Shown: positions 25,976 to 34,200 of the stretch, piece after piece
Numbering within the stretch: the stretch's first letter is position 1
How the letters are laid out: each line of letters begins with the position of its first letter
Assembly: GCA_021847645.1 (NCBI GenBank)
Contig: JAJZQG010000055.1
Location: 1-41,174 of the forward strand
Source of the DNA: Myxococcales bacterium
GTDB taxonomy: Bacteria > Myxococcota_A > Polyangia > Polyangiales > Polyangiaceae
Direction of reading: 5' to 3'
DNA: 41,174 nucleotides
Notes under the pieces: generated by a model
The model's database searches: none
Seen by the model: only the letters and a program-made list of their open reading frames with translations
Told to the model about the DNA's origin: nothing
Position numbers and translations under genes: made by a program

Positions 25976-26674
25976 CTACAGCTTGATGGTCGCGAGCGTC
26001 TTGCCCAGCGCGCGCAGCGACTTCTGATCGAAAGGCACGCCTGCGAACGACGCCTGCCCGCCGCGGATTGCCACGCTCACCGAGGCGAGCTCCTCGGCCT
26101 TGGCGATGGCCGCCCGCAGCGCCTTCTCCTGCTTGGATGCGGCCTTGCCGGTCGCGCCGTCGGTGCGCAGCGCGCGGCGTGCCTTTCGAACCTCTTGCAC
26201 CGACGCATCGCGCGCACGCTTGCGCACGGTGCCCAGCTTGCCGGACGGGATGGCGACGAACATGCGGTCGATGTCGATAGCGGCGGGACGCTTGGAGGCG
26301 CCGGCGCGCTGCTGGGCATAGAGCGCCAGCTCCTCGAGGAAGCTGATTCCCTTGTCGGCTTCGTCCTTGGGGGTGAAGCAGCTCGCTACGAGGATGTTGC
26401 GACGCACCGAACGGGCGGTCTCGCCTGGAAGCTCACGGCGGATGAAGTCGGCTTCGTGCTTGTAGTCGCCGTGACGCCACAGGGGCGGCTCGGCTTCGAG
26501 CACGTCGCGCACCTGCTCCCAGAGCTCGTCGTAGGACTCGGTGCCCTGCCCTCGCAGCTTGGCAATCACCCGCAGGGCGGCAGCGAGCTTCTTCTTGCCC
26601 TCTTTCGCTGCTGCCTGAAGGTCGGTCACGAGGGTCTTCTCTTCGCTTGTCGAGCGTTTCTTTGCCGTCGCCAT
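25976..26674 (-). CDS. Hypothetical protein, 232 aa, Lys/Ala/Arg-rich
   Basis: The ATG at 26672-26674 begins MATAKKRSTSEEKTLVTDLQ. A longer frame back to 26860 translates a tandem repeat and is not credible. The protein is basic and mostly helical. It has an N-terminal Lys-rich region, a central segment with conserved-looking aromatic and acidic residues (SYDELWEQVRDVLEAEPPLWRHGDY), and a Lys/Ala-rich helix (about 178-205). It ends with a short beta-like stretch (SVAIRGGQASFAGVPFDQKS). There is no signal peptide, membrane segment or recognised domain. Basic helices could bind nucleic acid, but that is a guess. Five palindromic 20-bp repeats start 39 bases upstream and may control it. Confidence 0.65.
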   Translation of the reverse strand: MATAKKRSTSEEKTLVTDLQAAAKEGKKKLAAALRVIAKLRGQGTESYDELWEQVRDVLEAEPPLWRHGDYKHEADFIRRELPGETARSVRRNILVASCFTPKDEADKGISFLEELALYAQQRAGASKRPAAIDIDRMFVAIPSGKLGTVRKRARDASVQEVRKARRALRTDGATGKAASKQEKALRAAIAKAEELASVSVAIRGGQASFAGVPFDQKSLRALGKTLATIKL

Positions 26675-26712
26675 GGCGGAAGGATCGGCGAGCGCGACGC
26701 AGAAGGCAAGCG

Positions 26713-26812
26713 AGGGGCGACGTCGCAGCTCCAGGGGCGACGTCGCAGCTCCAGGGGCGACGTCGCAGCTCCAGGGGCGACGTCGCAGCTCCAGGGGCGA
26801 CGTCGCAGCTCC
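26713..26812 (+). repeat. Five perfect tandem copies of a 20-bp palindrome-containing unit
   Basis: The unit aggggcgacgtcgcagctcc is repeated exactly five times with no spacer. Each unit holds the 10-bp perfect palindrome GCGACGTCGC, so palindrome centres fall every 20 bp, close to two helical turns. The array ends 39 bases upstream of the start of the minus-strand 232-aa gene, so it lies in that gene's promoter or leader region. Confidence 0.97.
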
Positions 26813-26939
26813 CGATGCGTGTCGCAACGTCGGGCACGGCCGCGGACGGTTCGAGCGCATCGACGCGCGTGGACGATCGCAACAGGCGCTGTTCGCCGAT
26901 CAGCAGCCAGCGCCTGCGCGCAGAAGCAAGCGCCCGTAG

Positions 26940-27307
26940 GCGGCCGAGGTCGACCGCTACTCGGTCGAAGCGGGCGTGTACATTGGCGCGCTCGATCGCA
27001 AGGGGCGAGAGCAGCTAGTGCGCTACTGCCTGCGGGCGGCCATCGCCAACGAGCGGCTGTCCGTGTTGCGCGATGGGTCGGTGGCGGACCTTCCATGAAG
27101 ACGTGCTTGCGTGCCCACGGTGCCACGCGCGCTTGGAGCCTATCCCCGTCATCCGGCGGCACGAGGTGATCGACCGAATCCTGCGGCACCTGGCCTTGCC
27201 GCCCGTGCCCGCTGTGCTGACGCACCCCGAGACCGTGGCCTTCGACGTCACGGGTGAGCCTATGCCGGACTGGGTGGTCGGCGTCGAGCCCGACCCGCCT
27301 GACGCGG
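26940..27307 (+). pseudogene. IS91-type transposase remnant, copy 1 (internally deleted)
   Basis: The first part reads AEVDRYSVEAGVYIGALDRK, then LVRYCLRAAIANERLSVLRDGSVA, the core before the catalytic region of IS91/IS801-type transposases. At about 27085 a frameshifting deletion joins it to the C-terminal zinc segment, in a different frame: RTFHEDVLACPRCHARLEPIPVIRRHEVIDRIL. The natural end is missing: after PDPPDAED (about 27312) sequence of the adjacent redoxin gene begins. The stretch 27012-27307 aligns without gaps to 30414-30709. No intact transposase is present. Confidence 0.75.
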
Positions 27308-27815
27308 AGGATTGTCTCTCGCATCGTTTGGGGAACAACTACGCAGTGCGCGAGCTTGACCGTGTTGTCCGCATTGAGCAGTACGAGGTTGCTCGATCCG
27401 GCCTGAAAGCCAAAGGCAGTGCGGGACGAGCCGTTCCAGTCGAGGTAGATCGGAGTCCCGGACTTCTTCTCCTCTTGCCTGATGGCATCCTTGACGAACC
27501 CGCGCGCCGGCCAGAAGTCATAGGAGCTCACGTCGGCTACCGCGAAGATGACGACGTTCTCCTTGTGCCCCGCGTTCTGCCTTGCTCCGTGATGGCGCCT
27601 TTTAGAACCTTGTTCTGCTGGGTCGAATCCTTGTCCTCGTAGAAGATCAAGGCAATCTTCCCCCGCAATGACCGCGGTTCGAGGACCTTGCCATCCACCG
27701 TCTCCGTCCGAGCCGACGGCGCCTGCGAGCCTGCTCGAGGCAGCGCATAGGCCGTTGCCGCGGCCAGCATGGCCGCCAAGAGTCCTGTTGTCACCGTTGC
27801 GCTTGCTCTCGTCAT
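27308..27815 (-). pseudogene. Redoxin (TlpA/AhpC-like) gene, frameshifted and 3'-truncated
   Basis: From the ATG at 27813-27815, with GGAGGAG upstream, a signal peptide (TRASATVTTGLLAAMLAAAT, cleavage near AYA) leads into a thioredoxin-fold start (VDGKVLEPRSLRGKIALIFYEDKDS). At about 27578 the frame shifts by one base. The protein then continues in another minus frame as NAGHKENVVIFAVADVSSYD, then FWPARGFVKDAIRQEE, and on to FGFQAGSSNLVLLNADNTVK. There is no CxxC motif at the expected place. The 3' end abuts the IS91 remnant at about 27308, so both a frameshift and truncation have occurred. A single sequencing error could mimic the frameshift but not the truncation. Confidence 0.7.
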
Positions 27816-28016
27816 CACGACTGCTCCTCCCGGTCTTCCCCTTGCACGATCTCACCATCGAGAAAGATTCGCGAGCCCTCTGAGTCTCGCAGCCGCATTT
27901 CCTGCGCTGCAATGTCCCTGCATCCATGCTCAGGGGTTGACGCCGCTGGTCCGGAGTCTATGTTCCGAGCGGATTCGTCGATTGTCATGCAGAATGGTCA
28001 AGCCCCCCGGCGCGCG

Positions 28017-29267
28017 ATGACACACCAACGCACGATTGCAGTCTTCTCCGACATCGAGATGGGCGGTGGCGGTCATACTGACGACTTCCCGCACCCGAGC
28101 TTCCTCGGCGAGCTGGTCGCAGACTACGGTCGCGGCCGGTACGCCGACCGCGCGGTCGACGTGGTGTTCAACGGCGACACCTTCGACTTCCTCAAGCTGC
28201 CTGTCGGCGGCGAGTATCCGATCCAGGTGACGAGCCACACGGCTCTAGCCAAAACGGACGCCGTGGCGGCCGCGCACCAGGCGTTCTTCGACGGTGTGGG
28301 CGAGTTTCTCGCGAGCGGGCCGGGCCCGCGTCGAGTGCACTTCGTGGTCGGCAATCACGACGCGGAAATCCTGTTCCCTGCCGTAAGAAGGCGAATTCGA
28401 GAGCTTTGCGGGGACACCTCGGACCGCGTTCGCTTCCCCGGCTTTGAGCTGGCCATTGGCCCGGTGCACCTGGAGCACGGGCACCAGTACGATCCGCTGT
28501 TCTGCATGGACGCTTCCCAGCCGTTCGTTCTCGCGCGCCCCGAACCGCTGCTGAACCTGAGCTGGGCAGCCCTCGGCTTGTTGCAGGTTGTGATTCCGAT
28601 GCACCCGGACTTCGCATTCTACGACCGCCTCGTGCCGCGCGACGAGCTCATGCGCCTCGTGCCGGAGCTGACCGAGCTGTTCAACGCCCTGGCCTGGCGC
28701 TACTGGACCAAGGACTTCTGGCGGGAATTCCTCGTGCACAAGAATCCGGTGTTCACCTTCCACTGGACGATGCTCAAGGAGGTCATCCGTCGGTTCGCGC
28801 TCACCACCCCGGAGGTAGAGATCGACCAGGAATGGCTTCAGGGAACAATAGCGAAACGTCCCGCGAAGCTCTTCATAAGCGGGCATGTGCACCGCTTGGC
28901 GCACCACTGGCACGCAGGCAAACGCATCGTACAGAGCGGCGCAATGCGAGACGAGTTCCGCATCCAGCCCGGCGGCTCCGCCGTGACGCCGGAGCTCAAG
29001 ACGTGGGTGGAGGTCGACCTTGACCACGACGACGAAGCCGTCGTCGGGCTGACGACGCGGGAGCGGCTCGGCCCGCCGCGTCCCCCGCAGGATCTTCCCG
29101 ATTCGCTGTTCGATTTGGTCCCGCTGGTGCGCGAGCGGTTGGCGAGCCTCGGCGATCGCGAGAAGGACGGCGCTGCACAGGCGGACCAGGAGCGTCGCGA
29201 GGTGGACTTGAAGCGCCACGGGCGTGGCCTCTGGTCCCACCCGGGAGCGGGCTCAGGCTCAACCTAA
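28017..29267 (+). CDS. Large calcineurin-like metallophosphoesterase
   Basis: 416 residues from the ATG at 28017 (MTHQRTIAVFSDIEMG). In-frame ATGs at 27987 and 27960 would only add a low-complexity leader, and none has a strong ribosome-binding site. Metal-site motifs in order are SDIEMGGGG (first block; Glu where DxH is usual), NGDTFDF, VGNHDAEILFP, LEHGHQYDP and SGHVHR. The GHQYD block and length resemble LpxH-like or related envelope phosphoesterases. There is no signal peptide, and the C-terminal 90 residues are charged and probably flexible. The substrate is unknown. A 6-bp hairpin AGGGGC-TTC-GCCCCT lies 25 bases after the stop, without a U tract. Confidence 0.82.
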   Translation: MTHQRTIAVFSDIEMGGGGHTDDFPHPSFLGELVADYGRGRYADRAVDVVFNGDTFDFLKLPVGGEYPIQVTSHTALAKTDAVAAAHQAFFDGVGEFLASGPGPRRVHFVVGNHDAEILFPAVRRRIRELCGDTSDRVRFPGFELAIGPVHLEHGHQYDPLFCMDASQPFVLARPEPLLNLSWAALGLLQVVIPMHPDFAFYDRLVPRDELMRLVPELTELFNALAWRYWTKDFWREFLVHKNPVFTFHWTMLKEVIRRFALTTPEVEIDQEWLQGTIAKRPAKLFISGHVHRLAHHWHAGKRIVQSGAMRDEFRIQPGGSAVTPELKTWVEVDLDHDDEAVVGLTTRERLGPPRPPQDLPDSLFDLVPLVRERLASLGDREKDGAAQADQERREVDLKRHGRGLWSHPGAGSGST

Positions 29268-29591
29268 CCCGGCAGGGCCGGGCGCCGATTGCAGGGGCTT
29301 CGCCCCTACGCTCCCGTTGGTCGCTACCCCCGCGCATCCCGGCAAGCCGGAACCAAACAGGGGAGCTTTGGGCCCAGCGATTTCTTTGCAGATCAGCCAA
29401 AGACCTCGTCCGTAAGGGACTACGTGGGTAGGAGCTGGCGGGGACTTGTACCGAAGGCTTTGCCCAAGAACCGGCCTGCGCCCGCCCGCCTCCGGCCGCG
29501 TCCGGTGCCGCCTTTGCATGGTTGCCGGTCGAAGGGGTGGGGGCTTGCGACCCCGAAAAGCGGTGATTATGGGCGACTCGAGAGGTGAGTC
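29268..29591. other. Intergenic region, no gene seen
   Basis: 324 bases between the phosphoesterase and the SDR-like gene. They contain the short hairpin at 29293-29307 and several GC-driven open frames of no recognisable content. The last 15 bases carry GAGAGGTGAG, the ribosome-binding site of the next gene. Confidence 0.5.
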
Positions 29592-30269
29592 ATGGTCCTT
29601 TGGATTGGACAGCAAGGGCCTCTCGCCGAGGCGGCCGAGGCGGCCATGGCAGGGGCAGAGACACCGTTTGCTTCGACCACGCCGGATGATGACGACCTGT
29701 TCACCAAGGCGCTCGGCAAGAAGGGAGTCGTTTACACGCCAGCATCAAGGCTCCTCGACGGGCTTCTGGACCCGAGCCCGGACCCGATGCGCGCCCAAGC
29801 TGCGGTCGGGGCATGCAGGGCTCCCGGGGTCGAGGTCATCGTGATGGTGGCGCCGCGCACCGAGGCCTATGCGCTCGAGGAGCAGGTGCTCAAGAGAGAG
29901 GGCCGTCCCTACGTGATCCTGCGCGCGCCCATCCTGATCGAGGAGGCGGCTGAGGTCTTGAGGCGCGAGCCGCGCAGGTCGGTGTGGCTGCCGCGCACCG
30001 GCTCGGTCGTCGCGACGTCCGTCGCCGCAGTGATCGACGCCATCGTGAACGCGCTGCATACCGACGAGCAAGGGCGGGTCATCGACGTGCCCGGGGAAAC
30101 GATGAGTGTGGCTGAGCTGTTTCAGCGAGCGGCCTCGCTGCCGGGAGGCTCACGGGTGAAAGCCGTCTCGCCTTTCCTGCACAAGCTGGCAAGGCCGTTG
30201 GCTCGGGCGGTTCTTGGCCCAGAGCCGGCGGCGCTGCGGCTGGCGGATCGACTCATCGCGGCCCAGTGA
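29592..30269 (+). CDS. NAD(P)-binding atypical SDR-like (NmrA/epimerase-type) protein
   Basis: 225 residues with a strong Shine-Dalgarno region (GAGAGGTGAG) directly upstream of the ATG. The C-terminal two thirds follow the atypical SDR pattern: ALEEQVLKREGRPYVILRAPILIEE (the segment choosing the substrate pocket), SVVATSVAAVIDAIVNALH, and GRVIDVPGETMSVAELFQRAASL. The N-terminal Gly-rich nucleotide-binding motif is weak (LWIGQQGPLAEAAEAAM), and the usual YxxxK is not evident. It may therefore be a non-enzymatic relative or a shortened protein. The substrate is unknown. It is flanked by pseudogene debris, so partial decay is possible. Confidence 0.6.
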   Translation: MVLWIGQQGPLAEAAEAAMAGAETPFASTTPDDDDLFTKALGKKGVVYTPASRLLDGLLDPSPDPMRAQAAVGACRAPGVEVIVMVAPRTEAYALEEQVLKREGRPYVILRAPILIEEAAEVLRREPRRSVWLPRTGSVVATSVAAVIDAIVNALHTDEQGRVIDVPGETMSVAELFQRAASLPGGSRVKAVSPFLHKLARPLARAVLGPEPAALRLADRLIAAQ

Positions 30270-30327
30270 CGCCGCCCCGCTGTGGTGCAGTCCGTCGCGC
30301 CTCGAATCGCGCGTCACTTGACCGCGT

Positions 30328-30413
30328 CTAGGAGTCCGCAGCCGCGTCCAGCACTTCGCGGACTCTCGCCGCAAGCACGGTAGGTGTGAATGGCTTCTGC
30401 AGGAACTCCGCCC
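30328..30413 (-). pseudogene. Receiver-domain C-terminal scrap
   Basis: The minus frame reads GAEFLQKPFTPTVLAARVREVLDAAADS then TAG (30328-30330). This is the last strand and helix of a receiver domain of the hybrid-histidine-kinase type, with the conserved Lys in LQKPF. The upstream part of the gene is replaced at 30414 by the IS91 remnant. Confidence 0.65.
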
Positions 30414-30768
30414 CAGCTGGTGCGCTACTGCCTACGGCCGGCCGTCGCCAACGACCGGCTGTCTGTGTTGCGCGATGGGTCGGTGGCGTACCTTCCATGA
30501 AGACGTGCTGGCGTTTCCACGGTGCCACGCGCGCTTGGAGCCGATCGCCGTCATCCGGCAGCAGGAGGTGATCGACCGAATCCTTCCGCATCTGGCCTTG
30601 CCGTTCCCGCCCGCTCAGCCGACCCACCCAGACACCGTGGCCGTCGACGTCACGGGCGAGCTCCATCCAGATTGGGTGGTCGGCGTCGACCCCGATCCGC
30701 CTGACGCTGTCGAGCGCGTGCCGCCGGGCGACTGGGACTGCGTGGATCCTCCCGCGCCCGACGGCTGA
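30414..30768 (+). pseudogene. IS91-type transposase remnant, copy 2 (same internal deletion)
   Basis: LVRYCLRPAVANDRLSVLRDGSVAY (from 30419) breaks at about 30487 into the frame of RTFHEDVLAFPRCHARLEPIAVIRQQEVIDRIL, exactly the junction seen in copy 1. Here the natural C-terminus and stop (30766-30768) are retained. The first zinc-ligand Cys of the C-terminal segment is mutated: copy 1 has LACPRC, this copy LAFPRC. The 5' end cuts a receiver-domain gene. It aligns gap-free with copy 1 over 296 bases. Confidence 0.75.
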
Positions 30769-31290
30769 CCCGACGATGACGTTGGCGTGATGGGGGAGCG
30801 GCGTGCGCGTAGCGGCGCGTGGCGCGGCGTCGAGGTGTGCGCGGCGGCGATCGGGGATGAAGCGCGAAGACGCTTGGAAACGAGCCTCGAAGGGGGCAGG
30901 ATCGAGGGCGTGGAGGTTCGTGACGTGGCGACTCGGAAGGCCCCATGGCAATGCGTGGGCTACTGGCCCCCCGGCTCAAGCCCGAAATGCGGTCCTCGTC
31001 GGCCGCGCGTGCGGTCAGCATCATCACCGGCTGGCGAATCTGGCTCTTCTTGAGAGGCGGTGAGCGCGTTCGGTCCGCCCTATCCTCCGGGGCCGTGAGT
31101 GCCGGATGGTCGAGTCTCGAGCCGACCGTCGCCGCCGCCTTCGCTCGACAGGCGGGGACGCATGGGTCTGTCCGGACATGACCTTGCCTCCGCGGTGTCG
31201 AGATGCCGAAAGCTGCGGACCAGGGGTCGCGGACCGGCACTTTTCGGTGGTGCGCCTCGCCGGTCTGTAGCATCATCTGAACAACAAATC
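30769..31290. other. Intergenic/decay region upstream of the large lipoprotein
   Basis: 522 bases with no intact gene. It holds a receiver-domain scrap (30965-31066, listed separately). A 7-bp inverted repeat GACCGGC/GCCGGTC (31232-31238 and 31259-31265) lies about 25 bases upstream of the lipoprotein ATG and may be an operator. The last 30 bases before the ATG are A-rich, unlike the surroundings. No clear -35/-10 pair was found. Confidence 0.45.
30965..31066 (-). pseudogene. Receiver-domain internal scrap (OmpR-type)
   Basis: The minus frame reads LKKSQIRQPVMMLTARAADEDRISGLSRGA, which matches the alpha3-beta4-alpha4 part of an OmpR-type receiver (LMLTARxxxEDRxxGLxxGA). There is no phosphoacceptor strand before it and no KPF after it. 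It may belong to the same destroyed gene as the scrap at 30328, but the sequence styles differ. Confidence 0.55.
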
Positions 31291-34200
31291 ATGAAAATAT
31301 TGACTGGAATGTCTCGCTTCTTGCTTGGCCTTCTGTCCATGATTCCGCTCGCCGGGTGCAGCGCCTCGGTCGGCACCGAGGACGTCACCAACGTCGAGTG
31401 GGTCGGTCCGAACGGCGAGGACGCAGCGCCGGATCGCGAATCCGAGAGCGCTGCGCCGGACGCAGCCTACGCCGACGTCGCGGAGACATCGGACCCCGAG
31501 AACCATGCCCCCACCGCGTTCATCTCTGTTTCCACCTCGACGGACGGCAGCCTGCTCTACCTCGATGGTCATCTGTCTCACGATCCCGACTTGGGCGACG
31601 CGGTCGATGCGTGGTTGTGGACGATCTCGATCGACGGGCACGTGACAGAACAAACGGGCGAGCACATCGATGTGTACGTCCCATGCCGGGCGAAGGTGCT
31701 TGTCGCGACCCTCGTGGTGAAAGACACGCACGGCCTGGCGAGCGAGCCTGCGACCGTGACGCGGGACGTCGGCTCCGTGCTGGACCGCTACGTGAGCGTC
31801 AACGACTGCACCCCGGGCGACGAGTGCGGCACCGAGGATCGCCCGTGGTGCACCATCTCGGCCGGGTACGTCCACCGGCGCGAGATCGCGACGATGCCCA
31901 TCCGGGTCGCGCCGGGCATCTACAAGCAGGGTGTGAAGGAGATCGGCGGCCATCTCGTGGACACACCCGAGACCCTCGATTGGGAGGCGCCGGATTCGAC
32001 GACCGAGATCGAGTTCGGCGCGGTCGCAGTCCGGGAGAACTCGCCGGGCGCGAGCGAGCTTCCGGCAGCAACCTGCGAGGGCTGGGACACGACCTCGCAG
32101 GGCGTGGTTGTGACGACGCGGGAGCTGGCAGGGTGGCAGGTGCAACACCCGCGGCTGGTGACCCTGCGGGGATTCTGCGTGATTGCGCTACCGACCGCGC
32201 CGCAGGACAAGACCGTTCGCGCCTTGAACATGGGCAGCGGCCTCCTGGCCGAGCACATGATCATCCGGACCGATCTCGTGTCGAACGGCACTCCGCTCGA
32301 GTCGGCTGCCGTGTTCGCCGACATCCCGAACCAGGATGCGGGGCTCGAGTTGTACGACTCCAGCATTATTGCCGGCTCTGCTGACGACGAGTCCGACGGC
32401 GTTCTTGCGCCGCCGGGAAACAAGGCATACGTCCGCGTGGCAGGCGACGTGTCCTTTGCGCCCGGGTCATCCGCGAGAGAGAGCTATGGCGTGCGTGTCG
32501 AGAGCGTTAGCGGCGAGGTGGACGGCTCGGTAGCGGGCGGTCCGGGGAGCGCCAAGAGCGTGGGTGTCGAGCTTCGGGTCAGAAGCGGGCGCGCCTCGAA
32601 CCTCACGGCCTATGGCGAAGGCCCGGGCGAGAACTTCGGGCTGATCGCCGAGGGAGACAGCGACCTGGATCTTTACCACCTCAACCTCGCAGGCCGCGCC
32701 GCTTCGGGCGTGCCCCTGACGGTGAAATCGGCCGTTGGGCTGCAAATTTCGGGCTATAGCTACGTCGACGTCGCCGAGGTGCAGGAGATCGACGGTGCCG
32801 CAGCCGGCGTGACCGCCACCGAATCCGCGATAGGCGTGCGGGTCGATTCGCCGCCCCTGAACCACTGGGGGAATCAGGCGTCCGTCGGAATCTTTGGTCT
32901 CAACCCCACCGGCGGTCGGATTCGGGGCGGCGCGTCCGCCGGTCATTCCGTAGGAATCGAGATCGTCGGTCCGGCGCAGCTGAGTGTCGGGAGGCTCGAA
33001 CGCGTCTCCGGCGGTCACGTGAGCGGTCCGGTCGACAGCGCCGGCAGCCCTTCGCTCGCGTCAGGCATTTACCTGGCAGGAGGGAACGGCAGCGCCCACA
33101 TCTGGTGTGACGAGGTGGAGGGCTGCGACCCGGACTGCGTCGACGAAGGCGTCGCGTTGTCGACGCCGGACCCCGGGCACCGCCCACCGCTGCTGGGCGC
33201 TGGATTGACGATCGCGGCCGATGCCTCGGCATGGCCTCCGCCGAAGGGGAAGTGGGACGTGGACGTGCCCGACGGCGCGAAGCTGTCCGGAGGCGTCGTG
33301 ACGTTCGCCAGCCCGGGCATCGAGCCGACCGCCGAGCTTGCGGGCATCTGGGCCTTGGGCGATTACGACGAAGGGCACACGATCTCCTTGTCGCCTGGCG
33401 CGAGCGTGATCGGTACGGCGGACGCGGTGGACGGCAGTGTTCCCAGCGTCTCCGAGGGAGTCAGCCTCGAGCGGGCTCGGTTGACCATTGACGGGCAGGT
33501 CGAGATCGTAGGCGGCCCCGCACGTCGAACCGCGCGAGGAGTGTGGCTGCGGAATGCCTTCCCGTCGGGCACCACGCCGCCGGGCTGCTCGGCCGCCATG
33601 GACGCCCAGGGCACTGTCGCTGAGCCGTTTCACATCGCGGGCAATCTGAGCCAGGAGCCGTCGTCACGCCCGGTGACGGTGTATGGCATCCACGATGAGT
33701 CGCCCGAAGCGCCGGACCTGGCCAATCGCGTCAAGCTCTCCGGGGAGCTGCCCGCCGGAGGAGCCTCGTGGTCCACCGTGGAAGGCGGCTGGGCGGCGGC
33801 GGGCAAGTCGGGAGACGCCGTGGGCGCGAGCCTGGTCCACACCTCGCTCGTCTCGATCGATCACGTGCGCATCGTGGGCGGCGTTGTGGCAGGCGGGCGG
33901 CGTCAGAGGGGCTTGGAGCTCGAGGACGTGAGGACTCCAGCCGGCTCGGCGCTCACCGTGGTCGACGGCTGCCTCATCGAGGCTTGCGGGTATGGTAGCG
34001 CGACCGCGCACGACCCCGAGTGCGAGCTTCCCGTTTCGGAGCCGAGCGTGGGGGTGTCGGTGTTCGCGTCGCCCGCCTCGTTGCGCTGGCCGCTGCTCTT
34101 CTCCAACAACCTCGTGTTCGGGGGGTTCAATACCCGGTCCGGAGGGGGCGGCAGCATTGCATTGCTGGCCTCGGTCGACGACCTGCCCGGCGCCGGGCCG

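Noticed and set aside
26713..26812. CRISPR array
   Set aside because: The five 20-bp repeats are contiguous with no spacers and no cas genes are near, so a tandem palindromic repeat is the correct description.
30328..31066. One receiver domain interrupted by the IS91 remnant
   Set aside because: The two scraps could be joined in order, but the first is of OmpR style and the second of hybrid-kinase style, so a single split gene is not supported.
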